The notes: generated by a model from the sequence alone, not told the origin. A stretch of DNA of 64,000 nucleotides from Pseudomonas jinjuensis (GCF_900103845.1 NZ_FNIJ01000007.1:124001-188000), one strand, 5' to 3'; counted from the stretch's first letter, positions 52,384 to 62,049 are shown. Program-made: numbers and translations.

Positions 52384-53394
52384 ATGTGGATGCTGCGCGT
52401 CCTGCTGATCGTTCTGCTGGTGGCGCTGGCGGCCTGCGCCGGCCGCGAGCCGGCTGCCGAGGCGCCACCTCCGGCGCCGCCCAGCGAGTACAGCTGGCGG
52501 CAGATCGACCAGGAAATCGTCGGGGCGTCCGAGGCCGCGCAGGTCCAGGCCGAGGAATTCGCCCAGGCCTCCATGGACCGCTGGATGGACCTCGTCTACC
52601 AGCGCACCGACTCGCATTTCGTCCCCTGGTTTTCCGGCTACTGGACGCAGCAGTGGCTGTCGATGAAGGTCGGCTGGTACCGGCTCGACTCCGACGGCGA
52701 GAAGGAGCAGGTGGTGCAGCGTCTCGCGCAGTACCTGCAGGAGCAGTACCGCAAGCGCGTGCTCGACCCGGTCGCCAGGACCACCAGCCCCGAGGCGATC
52801 ATGCAGCAGGCGACCCGCACCTACGTGCAGCTGCTCGGCCAGCACCTCGCGGAAATCCCCCCGCGCCACGGCGTGCCGGCGGCGCTGTTCGACCGTCGGC
52901 TGCAGGAGATTCCGGCGATCCTTCCGGCCGCGCCCGGCAGTCCGCGCGCGTCGCTGTACCAGATCACCCACACCGACCCGGTGACCCGCCTGCCGGCCTA
53001 TGCCGCGCTGATCCAGGGCATCCGCCAGGCTGGCGACGAGAACGGCGTGGGCAACGCCCATGCCGGCATCTCCAGCGTGGCGGCGGACGCCAGCGCCCGG
53101 CTGGAAGCCGAACTGGTCACCGGCGGCGTCGCCAGCGTCGTCGGCATGGCCATCGGCCGGGTGGCGGGCTCCCTGCTGTCCCTCGGCGCCAGCGGCTTCA
53201 CCGCCATCGCCCGGGAAAACGCCCGGCCGAAACTGGAAGCCCAGCTGCGCCAGAACCTCAACGCCGCCTTCGACGAGCAATGGCTGGAGCTGATGCGCAA
53301 CTCCTCCAGCGGCGTGCTGGCGGGAGTGCATTCGCTGGCTGGGCAGATCGAGAGCGGGGTGGCGGCGACGGCGGGGCGGGATGCCGGATTCTGA
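52384..53394 (+). CDS. Uncharacterised lipoprotein
   Basis: A 336-residue protein with the lipobox LVALAAC at residues ~13-19 and a proline-rich linker after the cysteine. The mature part is mainly helical (MDRWMDLVYQRTDSHFVPWFSGYW; QVVQRLAQYLQEQYRKRVLDP). A glycine/alanine-rich segment (GGVASVVGMAIGRVAGSLLSLGASG), which could insert in a membrane, follows near residue 255. GGAG six bases before the ATG at 52384 supports this start over one 87 bases upstream. I do not recognise the family. It stands alone. Confidence 0.75.
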   Translation: MWMLRVLLIVLLVALAACAGREPAAEAPPPAPPSEYSWRQIDQEIVGASEAAQVQAEEFAQASMDRWMDLVYQRTDSHFVPWFSGYWTQQWLSMKVGWYRLDSDGEKEQVVQRLAQYLQEQYRKRVLDPVARTTSPEAIMQQATRTYVQLLGQHLAEIPPRHGVPAALFDRRLQEIPAILPAAPGSPRASLYQITHTDPVTRLPAYAALIQGIRQAGDENGVGNAHAGISSVAADASARLEAELVTGGVASVVGMAIGRVAGSLLSLGASGFTAIARENARPKLEAQLRQNLNAAFDEQWLELMRNSSSGVLAGVHSLAGQIESGVAATAGRDAGF

Positions 53395-53603
53395 CCCTCT
53401 CTCTGGTTTGGGCGAATCCTGACCAGCGCCATTCGCAGAAGCACCGCGCCGTTTCTCCAGACCTTCGACTGACGGCAGCCCGTTCATCTGCTCCCGGGCC
53501 GCAACCAGGCTGGACAGGAAAGGTCCGCCGCTACTGCGAGTGTCGCTTCAGCGGCGCGCCACGCGACTCACACGGAAATGCAGACGACCGCTGCCAGCCG
53601 CCA

Positions 53604-54353
53604 TCAGGCCGAACGCTGGCGCCGCGGGCGACTCCCGGCGGAAGTGGCGTCGGCCTTGAGCGATTCGTGGGCCAGCACGGTGCGGGTGGTCTGCTGGTAG
53701 TGCCCGGTGAGCAGGGCGCAGGCGCCGTCGATGTCCTTGGCCAGCGCCGCTTCGAGCAGGCGGCGGTGTTCGCCGGGAACGTCGCGTTCCTCGTTGCCGG
53801 CGTAGCGCACGGCGAGCATGCGATAGCGCGCGGTCTGGTCGCGCAGGGTCTTGGCGAAGCGCAGCAGCCAGGGCGAGCCGCAACTGGCCAGCAGCGCGGT
53901 ATGGAACTCCTCGTGGGCCTGTTCCCATTCCGGCTTGAGGATGCGCTCCGGTCCCTCGACCACCGGCAGGCGGTCGAGGCGGTGGTGCGCGGCGAGCAGG
54001 CGGCTTTCCCATTCGACGTCGCCATTGGCGATGGACAGCGCCAGCGCCTTGCATTCGATGAGCAGGCGGGTCTCGGTGATGTCGCGGATTTCCTCGGCGG
54101 AGATCGAGCCGACGCTGAAGCCCTTCTGGTCGGCGGACGAGACGAAGCCGATGGCCGCCAGGCGTGACAGCGCCTCGCGCAGCGGAATCACCCCGGCATC
54201 GTAGAACTCGGCCAGCTCCTTGAGACGCAGCTTGCTGCCGGGAGCCAGGCGGCCGTTGATGATGTCCTCGCGCACCCGGATTTCCAGCTGCGAAGCCATG
54301 GTGCGCTTGTCGGCGCCGTCGAGCGCTTCCGTCCAGCGTTCAGGTTGGTTCAT
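53604..54353 (-). CDS. GntR-family (FCD) repressor of the aromatic cluster
   Basis: This 249-residue regulator has a winged helix (INGRLAPGSKLRLKELAEFYDAG; PLREALSRLAAIGFV) and an FCD domain (ITETRLLIECKALAL, QAHEEFHTALLASCG, PGEHRRLLEAALAKD). It is divergent from the FAA hydrolase gene. The AT-rich direct repeats in the shared gap overlap that promoter, so it likely represses the catabolic operon until a pathway intermediate binds. Confidence 0.88.
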   Translation of the reverse strand: MNQPERWTEALDGADKRTMASQLEIRVREDIINGRLAPGSKLRLKELAEFYDAGVIPLREALSRLAAIGFVSSADQKGFSVGSISAEEIRDITETRLLIECKALALSIANGDVEWESRLLAAHHRLDRLPVVEGPERILKPEWEQAHEEFHTALLASCGSPWLLRFAKTLRDQTARYRMLAVRYAGNEERDVPGEHRRLLEAALAKDIDGACALLTGHYQQTTRTVLAHESLKADATSAGSRPRRQRSA

Positions 54354-54428
54354 GGGCTATTACCCCAGGTGCAGGTCGTTTTCACGGAATCATACACGCG
54401 ACGTCGTTTCGTAGAAAATCTCAAAAAA

Positions 54429-54470
54429 ATATATTTTTCAGTTGACGATATATTTTTAGGAGCTTAGTTT
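54429..54470 (+). promoter_or_regulatory. Promoter with overlapping 19-bp-spaced direct repeats
   Basis: ATATATTTTT occurs at 54429-54438 and 54448-54457, exactly 19 bp apart. A -35-like TTGACG (54442-54447) and a -10-like TAGTTT (54465-54470) are separated by 17 bp, so the second repeat lies between them. This fits repression by the divergent GntR protein. Confidence 0.55.
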
Positions 54471-54529
54471 TGTTCCCACGCCGTCCTGCCTGACGGGTAT
54501 CGCCACAACACAACAAGAGGTCCGGATCC

Positions 54530-55363
54530 ATGCGCTACGTGTATTTCAACCATCAAGGCCGCGCCGTGCTGGGCGTGCGTACCGCCGAAGGCGTCAGGGT
54601 GCTGGGTGAGGAAACCCTGGAAGCGCTGCTGGCGCGCGGCGTGGACCTCACCACCTACGGCGCCCGGGCCAGCGGGCCGGTGGTGGAGATCGGCGAGCAG
54701 GACTACCTGCCTCTGATGCGCCGCCCGACCAAGATCGTCTGCGTCGGCCTCAACTACGCCGACCACACCAAGGAATCGCCCTACGCGCAGCCGGACTACC
54801 CGACCCTGTTCCCGCGCTTCAACAGCAGTCTCACCGCGCACAACCAGCCGCTGGTCCGCCCGCGCGTCTCCGACACCCTCGACTACGAGGGCGAGATGGC
54901 CGTGGTGCTGAAGAGCGGCGGCCGTCACATTGCGAAGGACAAGGCGCTGGACTGCGTGGCCGGCTACGCGCTGTTCAACGAGGGCTCGGTGCGCGACTAC
55001 CAGTTCAAGTCGCCGCAGTGGACCGTCGGCAAGAACTTCGACGACACCGGAGCCTTCGGTCCGGACCTGGTGACTGCCGACGAGCTTCCCGCCGGCGGCA
55101 AGGGCCTGCTGCTGCAGACCCGGGTCAACGGCGAGGTGGTGCAGTCGGCCAATACCGAGGACATGCTGTTCGACGTGGCGACCATCATTTCCACCCTGAG
55201 CGAGGCGGTGACCCTGGAAGCCGGCGACGTGATCGTCAGCGGCACCCCGGCCGGAGTCGGTTTCGGCAAGGACCCGAAGGTCTACCTGAAGGCCGGCGAT
55301 GTGGTGGAAGTGTCCATCGAGGGCATCGGCACGCTGGTCAACCCGGTGGTCGACGAGGCCTGA
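54530..55363 (+). CDS. Fumarylacetoacetate hydrolase-family protein
   Basis: This 277-residue metal-dependent enzyme acts on C-C bonds or isomerises ring-fission products. IVCVGLNYADHTKES is the family signature. DYEGEMAVVLKSGG holds acidic metal ligands (DxExE-like), and YALFNEGSVRDYQF and VIVSGTPAGVGFG follow. The N-terminal extension is typical of the 2-hydroxyhepta-2,4-diene-1,7-dioate isomerase/hydrolase group. It is first in the operon with the extradiol dioxygenase 88 bp downstream, so it probably processes the dioxygenase product. Confidence 0.88.
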   Translation: MRYVYFNHQGRAVLGVRTAEGVRVLGEETLEALLARGVDLTTYGARASGPVVEIGEQDYLPLMRRPTKIVCVGLNYADHTKESPYAQPDYPTLFPRFNSSLTAHNQPLVRPRVSDTLDYEGEMAVVLKSGGRHIAKDKALDCVAGYALFNEGSVRDYQFKSPQWTVGKNFDDTGAFGPDLVTADELPAGGKGLLLQTRVNGEVVQSANTEDMLFDVATIISTLSEAVTLEAGDVIVSGTPAGVGFGKDPKVYLKAGDVVEVSIEGIGTLVNPVVDEA

Positions 55364-55451
55364 CCGACAACAGGCCACGCCCGCCGTGGCGTGGCGCTAC
55401 AACAAGAAGGCGGCCCGACGCAGGCCGCGAGACAAAGTTGGAGGATTCGCC

Positions 55452-56396
55452 ATGACCTTGTCCGACAAGGCATTGGACGGTTCGCCCCGCCCGCTCGGGG
55501 TCCACTCCCTGGACCACTTCAGCCTGGACGTACCCTGCCTGGAGACCGCCCGGGACTTCTACGCCAGCTTCGGCCTGGATGCTCGCGTGGAAGGCGACGC
55601 CCTGGTGCTGCGCTGCTTCGGCGACGGGCATGCCTGGGCCCGGCTGTACCAGGGGCCGAAGAAGCGGCTGCGGCAGATCGCCTTCGGCGCCTGGCGCGAG
55701 GACCTCGGCGCATTGCGCGAGCGGGTGGAAGCGGAAGGCATCGCGGTGACGCCGGCGGAAGAGGGCATCGACGGCTTCCGCTTCGTCGATCCGGACGGCA
55801 ACCAGGTCGAGGTGCGGGTCGCGGCCAAGGTCACTCCGGACTGCAAGTCCGACGTGCACTTCGAAAGCGTCGCCGGCGGCGAGCGCGGTTCGCCCTACCG
55901 CCGCCATGCCGCGCAGGTCCAGCCGCGGCGGCTGTCGCACATCATGCTGTTCACCCCGGACCTGCCGCGCGCCGTCGACTTCTATGGGCGGGCGCTGGGC
56001 ATCCGCCTGTCCGACCGTTCCGAAGACATCGTCGCCTTCATGCACACGGTGCATGGCGCCGACCACCACACCGTCGCCTTCGCCCAGTCGTCCCATCGCG
56101 GCTTCCACCACTGCAGCTGGGACGTCGCCTCGCTCAACGAGGTGGGCCTCGGCGCCATGCGCATGGTCGAGAAGGGCTGGAAGGACGGCTGGGGCTTCGG
56201 CCGGCATGTGCTCGGTTCCAACTACTTCTACTACGTGCGCGACCCCTGGGGCAGCTACAGCGAGTACTCCTGCGACATCGACTACGTCCCCGCCGGCGTC
56301 GAGTGGCAGGCCGGCAACCACCCGCCGGAAGACTCGCTGTACCTCTGGGGACCCGACGTTCCCGCCGAGTTCATCGTCAACCACGAAGAACCCTGA
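55452..56396 (+). CDS. Extradiol ring-cleavage dioxygenase (VOC, type I)
   Basis: The 314-residue enzyme has two vicinal-oxygen-chelate modules. The N-terminal one begins SLDHFSLDVPCLETARDFY. The catalytic C-terminal one carries the Fe(II) ligands: RLSHIMLFT (His), GFHHCSWD (His) and GSYSEYSCDID (Glu). Such enzymes open catechol-type rings next to the hydroxyls. The start ATG 55452 follows GGAGGATTCGCC. The FAD hydroxylase gene lies 38 bp downstream. The ring substrate is unknown, but a substituted catechol made by that hydroxylase is likely. Confidence 0.9.
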   Translation: MTLSDKALDGSPRPLGVHSLDHFSLDVPCLETARDFYASFGLDARVEGDALVLRCFGDGHAWARLYQGPKKRLRQIAFGAWREDLGALRERVEAEGIAVTPAEEGIDGFRFVDPDGNQVEVRVAAKVTPDCKSDVHFESVAGGERGSPYRRHAAQVQPRRLSHIMLFTPDLPRAVDFYGRALGIRLSDRSEDIVAFMHTVHGADHHTVAFAQSSHRGFHHCSWDVASLNEVGLGAMRMVEKGWKDGWGFGRHVLGSNYFYYVRDPWGSYSEYSCDIDYVPAGVEWQAGNHPPEDSLYLWGPDVPAEFIVNHEEP

Positions 56397-56434
56397 AGCG
56401 GCCCGTTACAAGAACAAGATTGCGGAGCAAGACC

Positions 56435-58192
56435 ATGAACCAGCCCGAAACCATCGAAGTCCCGGTACTGATCGTCGGCGGCGGCCCCGCCGGCCTGAGC
56501 GCGTCGCTGCTGCTGTCGCGCTACGGCATCCGGAACCTCTTGATCAACAAGTACCGCTGGACCGCCAACAGCCCGCGGGCGCACATCACCAACCAGCGCA
56601 CCATGGAAGTGTTCCGCGACGCCGGCGTCGAGGAGCAGGTGCGCGCCGTCGCCAGTCCCCATGAACTGATGGCCAACAACGTCTGGGCCACCAGCTTCGC
56701 CGGCGACGAGCTCGGCCGCCTGCTCACCTGGGGCAATGCCATCGAGCGCAAGTCCGACTACGAGAAGGCCAGCCCCTCGGCCATGTGCAACATTCCCCAG
56801 CACATCCTCGAACCGGTGATCGCCAACGCCGCGCTGCGCGCCGGCAGCGAGATGCGCTTCAACAACGAACTGCTGGACTTCACCCAGGACGAGGATGGCG
56901 TCACCGCGCGCGTCCTCGACCGTGGCACCCAGCGTGAATACTTCGTGCGCGCGCAGTACATGATCGGCGCGGACGGCGCGCGCAGCCGGGTGATGGAACA
57001 GCTCGGCATTCCCCTCGAAGGCCAGATGGGCCTGGGCTGCGCGGTCAACGTCTGGCTGCGCGCCGACCTGCGCCGCTACTGCGAGAGCCGTCCCGGCGTC
57101 CTCTACTGGATGGTGCAGCCGGGCAACGACTACTGGGTCGGCAGCGGCACCTTCATCTGCGTGCGGCCGTGGGACGAGTGGGTGATGCTGTTCATGTACG
57201 ACCCGGCGCAGGGCGAGCCCGACCTCAGCGAGGCGGCGGTGATCGAGCGCGCGCGGCGGGTGATCGGCGACGCCGACATTCCCGTGGAAGTGCTGGCCAC
57301 CAGCAAGTGGCAGATCAACCACGTGGTCGCCAACCGCTATTCCCTGGGCCGTGTGTTCTGCGCCGGCGACGCGGTGCACCGGCATCCGCCGGCCAACGGC
57401 CTGGGCACCAACACCTCGGTGCAGGACGTCTACAACCTGGCCTGGAAACTCGCCATGGTGCTGCGCGGCGAAGCCGGCGCGGAACTGCTGGAAACCTACA
57501 GCGCCGAGCGCCAGCCGGTGGGGCGGCAGGTGGTCGACCGCGCCATGGAGAGCGTCGGCAACATGCTGCCGATCTCCAGCGCGCTGGGCTTCAAGCCGGG
57601 CCAGAGCGAGGAGGAGGGCTGGGCCAGCCTCGCCGAGCTGCGCGCCGACAGCGCCGCCGGCCGCGAACGCCGCGCCGCGCTGAACGAGGCCATCCAGCTG
57701 CAGAACTACCAGTTCAACTGCCACGGCGTCGAACTCGGCCAGCGCTACCGCAGCGCGGCGGTGCTCGGCGACGGCAGCGAGGAACCGGCCTACGAGCGTG
57801 ACCGCGAACTCTACTACCAGCCCACCACCTGGCCGGGCGCGCACCTGCCGCATGCCTGGCTGCACGACGCGCAGGGCCGCCAGCTGTCGACCCTGGACAT
57901 CTGCGGCAACGGCCGCCTGACCCTGCTCACCGGCCACGGCGGCGAAGCCTGGGTGCGCGCGGCCAACGCAGCGGCCCGCGAGCTGGGCATCGAGCTGCAG
58001 GTGCGGCGCATCGGCCTCGGCCTCGACTACGCCGACAGCTACGGCGACTGGGCGCGCCAGCGCGAGATCGGCGAAGACGGCTGCCTGCTGGTGCGGCCGG
58101 ACAACCATGTGGCCTGGCGTTCGTCGCAGCGCCACGACGACTGCGAGCAGGCGCTGCTCGAAGCGCTCAGGGCGCTGCTCGCCCGCCACTGA
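56435..58192 (+). CDS. FAD-dependent aromatic hydroxylase (TfdB/HbpA/MhpA type)
   Basis: This 585-residue flavin monooxygenase hydroxylates a phenolic ring with NAD(P)H and oxygen. The FAD fingerprint is VGGGPAGLSA (about residues 13-22), the DG motif is GADGARSRV, and the GD motif is FCAGDAVHRHPP. HITNQRTMEVFRDAG matches the TfdB/2-hydroxybiphenyl-3-monooxygenase branch. The C-terminal thioredoxin-like domain ends with DGCLLVRPDNHVAWR. The length agrees with HbpA and TfdB (about 585-598). It should feed catechols to the dioxygenase encoded just upstream. Confidence 0.92.
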   Translation: MNQPETIEVPVLIVGGGPAGLSASLLLSRYGIRNLLINKYRWTANSPRAHITNQRTMEVFRDAGVEEQVRAVASPHELMANNVWATSFAGDELGRLLTWGNAIERKSDYEKASPSAMCNIPQHILEPVIANAALRAGSEMRFNNELLDFTQDEDGVTARVLDRGTQREYFVRAQYMIGADGARSRVMEQLGIPLEGQMGLGCAVNVWLRADLRRYCESRPGVLYWMVQPGNDYWVGSGTFICVRPWDEWVMLFMYDPAQGEPDLSEAAVIERARRVIGDADIPVEVLATSKWQINHVVANRYSLGRVFCAGDAVHRHPPANGLGTNTSVQDVYNLAWKLAMVLRGEAGAELLETYSAERQPVGRQVVDRAMESVGNMLPISSALGFKPGQSEEEGWASLAELRADSAAGRERRAALNEAIQLQNYQFNCHGVELGQRYRSAAVLGDGSEEPAYERDRELYYQPTTWPGAHLPHAWLHDAQGRQLSTLDICGNGRLTLLTGHGGEAWVRAANAAARELGIELQVRRIGLGLDYADSYGDWARQREIGEDGCLLVRPDNHVAWRSSQRHDDCEQALLEALRALLARH

Positions 58193-58315
58193 TCCCCTGA
58201 CCCCACAAGAGTCTCCCGGGCCTGTCCAGGGCCCGGGCCGGGACTCTGCACGCCTGCGAAACGGCTCGCGCATCCCGCGGCGAGCCGCAATGACAACAAG
58301 AAAAAAGAGGCAGCA

Positions 58316-59674
58316 ATGTTGAACATCAGGTTGAAACCACTGGTGGCGGTTTCCTGCGTCCTCGCGTCGCTGGGCGCGAACGGCGAACCCGCGGAACGCG
58401 GCGAAGGTTCATTGGTCCGCGGGCTGTTCGGACCGACGCTGGAAGAGGACTACGGCATCCGCATCTCCGGCCTGCTCGATGTCGGCTACGTACGCAACAA
58501 CCGCTCGACCCACGACGAGCGCAAGGACGGCCTGAGCAACCTGCCGCTCACCGGCTATTCGGACGAGGGATTCGAGCTGGCCTCCGTGCACCTGTTCGTC
58601 GACAAGGCGCTGAAGTCCAACGTCATCCCGCGCATCACGCCGTTGCCCGGCCCGCGCCCCGACGACTTCTCCTTCGGCTTCAGCATGGAGACCCTCTACG
58701 GGCGCAACGCCCAGTTCGCCCGCACCTTCGGCTGGGACATGCACTGGCCGGCGAACTCCCCCGGCGACGACGATCCGGATCACGCCAAGCGGCACAAGGA
58801 AAAGTTCGTCGCCACGCCCAACCTGTTCGCCTCCGCCTACCTGCCGTATGCCACCGGCATCAGCCTGATCGCCGGCATCTTCGGCCCCGCCGTGGGCTAC
58901 GAGATCCCGCCGAACATCCGCGAGGCGCGCAACCCCTTCGCCAGCAAGACCTACGCCTTCGTCACCGAGCCGAGCACAGTATCCGGCGCGCTGGCCAGCA
59001 CCCGGCTGCTCAACGGCGACAGCGGCATCCTCGGCGCCGAGCTGGGCCTGGTGCAGGGCTGGAACAACCTGCGCGACAACAACCATGGCAAGTCGGTGCT
59101 CGGCGCGCTGCGCTGGCGCACGGCGGACATGCAGACCTGGATCGACTACGAGTTCATGGTCGGCGACGAGGAGAACCACGACACCGACGACGTCCAGGCG
59201 CCCACCGCGCGGCTGATCTCGCCCCACGGCCAACTGCGCCAGCAGCACTCGCTGAACGCCTGGCACACCATCGACGCGCGCTGGTCGATGGGCGCGGAAC
59301 TGGTCTACGGCCGGCAGTCCGGCGACGGCAAGGCGGAGACCGTCGACATCGTCAACGGGCCGGGCTTCGACGGCGCGTCCTGGTGGGGCATGAACGGCGT
59401 GCTGACCTACCAGTACCGCACCGACCTGTCCTTCTCGGTGCGCGGCGAGCACTTCCGCGACCGCGACGGCTTCGTGCTGTTCCCCACCAGCAGCGCCCGC
59501 GGCGACTTCAACGCCATCACCGCCGGTTTCCGCTACGACGTCACGCCCAACCTCAGCCTGCGCCCGGAGCTTCGCTACGACTGGTTCGAGCCGCTGGAGC
59601 ACGACCGCGTCTATGGCAACGGCCGCGACCGCACCCAACTGACCGGCATGGTCGAAGCGCTCCTCTATTTCTGA
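58316..59674 (+). CDS. Outer-membrane beta-barrel porin (bbp2/OmpL-like)
   Basis: This 452-residue barrel protein has a short signal peptide (ending near GANGE) and the bbp2-type pattern ISGLLDVGYVRNNRS, HLFVDKALKSNVIPRITP. YLPYATGISLIAGIFGPAVGYE and a C-terminal strand ending VEALLYF (terminal aromatic) follow. Within the aromatic operon it likely lets the substrate cross the outer membrane. It follows the hydroxylase gene by 123 bp and precedes an MFS gene by 44 bp. Confidence 0.8.
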   Translation: MLNIRLKPLVAVSCVLASLGANGEPAERGEGSLVRGLFGPTLEEDYGIRISGLLDVGYVRNNRSTHDERKDGLSNLPLTGYSDEGFELASVHLFVDKALKSNVIPRITPLPGPRPDDFSFGFSMETLYGRNAQFARTFGWDMHWPANSPGDDDPDHAKRHKEKFVATPNLFASAYLPYATGISLIAGIFGPAVGYEIPPNIREARNPFASKTYAFVTEPSTVSGALASTRLLNGDSGILGAELGLVQGWNNLRDNNHGKSVLGALRWRTADMQTWIDYEFMVGDEENHDTDDVQAPTARLISPHGQLRQQHSLNAWHTIDARWSMGAELVYGRQSGDGKAETVDIVNGPGFDGASWWGMNGVLTYQYRTDLSFSVRGEHFRDRDGFVLFPTSSARGDFNAITAGFRYDVTPNLSLRPELRYDWFEPLEHDRVYGNGRDRTQLTGMVEALLYF

Positions 59675-59718
59675 GACGCACAGTCATCCACCCAGGCCCG
59701 CAAGGGCGGAGAACCACG

Positions 59719-60966
59719 ATGAACGACAACAAGAAATGGGATTCTCGATACGAATGGAAAGCCGTGGCGCTGCTGGCGCTGGGCTTCGGGCTGGTCGGCC
59801 TGGACCGCTTCATCATCCTGCCGCTGTACCCGGCGATGATGCGCGACCTGGCGCTGGACTATCAGGACCTTGGCAATATCTCCGCCGTGCTGGCGCTCGC
59901 CTGGGGCATCTCCTCGATCTTCATGGGGCGCCTCTCCGACCGCATCGGCCGGCGCAAGGTGATCATTCCCTCGGTGGTGCTGTTCTCCCTGCTCGCCGGG
60001 TTCTCCGGGCTGGCCAGCGGCGTCGGCGCGCTGCTGCTGATCCGCGCGGTGATGGGCGTGGCCGAGGGCGCCTTCACCCCGACCTCCATCGCCGCCACCG
60101 CCGAGGCTTCGCACCCTTCGCGGCTGGGCATGAACATCGGCATCCAGCAGGCATTCTTCCCGCTGCTCGGCCTGGGGCTGGCGCCGATCATTGCCACCCA
60201 GCTGCTGCTGGTGGTGCCGTCCTGGCGCTGGGTGTTCGTCATCGTCTGCATTCCCGGTCTGCTGCTGGCGTGGATCATGTACCGCGTGCTGCGGGAAACC
60301 CGTCCGCAGCCGGTGGAAGGGCAGGCCGCTGGCGGTTCCAGCGGCGACTGGCTGGCGGCGCTGAAGTACCGCAACGTGCTGCTGAACATCCTCGGCATGT
60401 TCTGCATGCTCACCTGCCTGTTCGTCAGCTCGGTGATGCTGCCGAACTACCTGACCGACTACCTGCACATGGGCATGCAGCAGATGGGCTTCGTCATGTC
60501 GGCGATCGGCTTCGGCGGCTTCTGCGGAATGATCGTCATGCCGACCCTGTCCGACCGCCTCGGGCGCAAGCCGGTGGCGCTGCTCTCGTGCCTCGCCACG
60601 GCGGTGGCGCTGTTCCTGATGATCCGCACCGGCGCGGAGCCGGCGAAGCTGTTCGCGCTGCTGTTCGTCACCACCTTCTTCAACTTCAGCATGATCTGCA
60701 TGATCGTCGGCCCGCTGACCAGCGAGTCGGTCCCGGCGGCGCTGACCTCCACGGCGACCGGGGTGGTGGTGGGCATCGGCGAGGTCTTCGGCGGCGGCGC
60801 CGCACCGGCGCTGGCCGGCTACATCGCCCAGCACTTCGGCATCCAGCACACCCTGTTCCTCGCCCTTGGCGGTGCGGTCGCGGGTCTGCTGGTGGCGCTG
60901 GCGCTGCGCGAGACGGCGCCGCGCAGCCTGCGTTCGCGCCCGGAGCGGGTGGTCGACGCCGCCTGA
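59719..60966 (+). CDS. MFS aromatic-acid-type transporter
   Basis: This 415-residue inner-membrane carrier has about twelve helices. GLVGLDRFIILPLYPAMMRDL opens the first helix with the DR pair seen in aromatic acid/H+ symporters. The motif-A loops MGRLSDRIGRRKVI and LSDRLGRKPVAL are clear. It ends the aromatic operon, before a strong terminator at 61123. It probably imports the pathway substrate. Confidence 0.88.
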   Translation: MNDNKKWDSRYEWKAVALLALGFGLVGLDRFIILPLYPAMMRDLALDYQDLGNISAVLALAWGISSIFMGRLSDRIGRRKVIIPSVVLFSLLAGFSGLASGVGALLLIRAVMGVAEGAFTPTSIAATAEASHPSRLGMNIGIQQAFFPLLGLGLAPIIATQLLLVVPSWRWVFVIVCIPGLLLAWIMYRVLRETRPQPVEGQAAGGSSGDWLAALKYRNVLLNILGMFCMLTCLFVSSVMLPNYLTDYLHMGMQQMGFVMSAIGFGGFCGMIVMPTLSDRLGRKPVALLSCLATAVALFLMIRTGAEPAKLFALLFVTTFFNFSMICMIVGPLTSESVPAALTSTATGVVVGIGEVFGGGAAPALAGYIAQHFGIQHTLFLALGGAVAGLLVALALRETAPRSLRSRPERVVDAA

Positions 60967-61013
60967 GGTGGAGAAATTCGCTCCCCTGCGGGGAGTCGAC
61001 AGGATGTCGGAAT

Positions 61014-61165
61014 GGGCGCTGCCGTGCGGTCCTCGGCAGCGCCCCGACATGCGCAGGAAGCGCATGCCATGGCCCGGCGCCACGAACGCCGGGCGATGCC
61101 TTTCAGCCGCTGGCGTCATGAGGCGGGCGGGTTCCGGTCACGAGCCGGGGCCCGCCCGCTTTTTC
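61014..61165 (+). terminator. Terminator region after aromatic operon
   Basis: An 11-bp perfect stem GGGCGCTGCCG / CGGCAGCGCCC (61014-61044) is followed by a second hairpin, GCGGGCGGG (61123-61131) with CCCGCCCGC (61151-61159), then TTTTTC. The second is the likely intrinsic terminator. Confidence 0.8.
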
Positions 61166-61177
61166 TTGCCCGGAACC

Positions 61178-61258
61178 GTGGATCACGCTCCACCGATCCA
61201 CCACGGCCGCGCAGGCCGCCCCGGAATGGTGGATGGAAGAGCGCCCATCCACCCTGCG
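61178..61258. repeat. GTGGATCACG-type palindrome between convergent genes
   Basis: GTGGATCACGCTCCACCGATCC... ends in CATCCACCCTGCG. It is a fifth copy of the family at 3188, 3425, 17137 and 24893, lying just before the TetR stop. Confidence 0.75.
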
Positions 61259-61271
61259 ATTTTCCCGAGTG

Positions 61272-61979
61272 TCAGGCGACGGACGCCTGCGGCCGGTGAT
61301 CAAGGAATTCGCGGACTTCCTTCGAGCCCAGGTTGAGCGCCCACACCGGGCGCACCGAGCCCATCTCGCCGGAGATCCAGGACTGCAGGTACTGCACCGA
61401 GAAGACCACGCCATGGGCGCAGGTCTCGCGGCCGCAGCCGAGGCTGGTCATCGCCATGTGCACGCAGGTGTCGATGTAGTCGTGGGGATTCTCCACGCCC
61501 TGCAGGATCGCCTGGATGCCGTGGGCGGAGGCGCCCATCAGGAAGTCGGTGGTGGCGTCCAGCCGGCCATAGTCGAGCTGTCCGGCGGCCTTGCCGGCCT
61601 GCAGGTCCCTGGCCATGTATTCGGCGACCAGCGCGTGGTGCGGCCAGGCGTCGGCGCGGGTGACGAAGCCGGCCCACTTGTGGTCGAGCACGGCGCGCAG
61701 CAGGAACAGCCGGAAGCCCACGGCGATGCGCTGCCAGGGTTCGCTCAGCACGTCGTAGGCGGGCAGGATGTCGGTGGTCATCTGGTTGCTGAGTTCCTGG
61801 CCGAGGGTCACCAGCACCTGGTCCAGCGAGTCGAAGTAGCGATAGAAGGTTCCCCGCGACACCTTGGCCTCGCGGATCACATCGTCGATCACCGGCGGCG
61901 TGGTGCTCTGCCTGGCGAACACGCGCATCGCCGCGTCGAGCAGCTTGGTGCGCATCAGCAGACGTTTCTTCTCGGCCAT
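61272..61979 (-). CDS. TetR-family regulator of the two-component monooxygenase
   Basis: This 235-residue regulator has an N-terminal TetR helix-turn-helix (LLDAAMRVFARQ; IDDVIREAKVSRGTFYRYFDSLDQVLV, in parts) and a helical ligand domain. The ATG at 61979 was chosen over an in-frame ATG at 62063 because the latter would place an operator copy inside the coding sequence and adds 28 residues without homology. Three copies of a TGTCA-TTG-TGACA motif lie upstream, two near this gene and one before the monooxygenase at 62484, so it likely controls both and itself. Confidence 0.88.
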   Translation of the reverse strand: MAEKKRLLMRTKLLDAAMRVFARQSTTPPVIDDVIREAKVSRGTFYRYFDSLDQVLVTLGQELSNQMTTDILPAYDVLSEPWQRIAVGFRLFLLRAVLDHKWAGFVTRADAWPHHALVAEYMARDLQAGKAAGQLDYGRLDATTDFLMGASAHGIQAILQGVENPHDYIDTCVHMAMTSLGCGRETCAHGVVFSVQYLQSWISGEMGSVRPVWALNLGSKEVREFLDHRPQASVA

Positions 61980-62049
61980 CTTCGGACGGTGGTCGGAAAC
62001 GATTTTTTCCCTGGTATCAGTGGCCTGCACTCGATTGGCTCCATGGAAG

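Noticed and set aside
61014..61044. 11-bp perfect hairpin as an intrinsic terminator on its own
   Set aside because: No T-run follows it; the hairpin at 61123-61165 with TTTTTC is the better terminator, so this one is noted only as part of the region.
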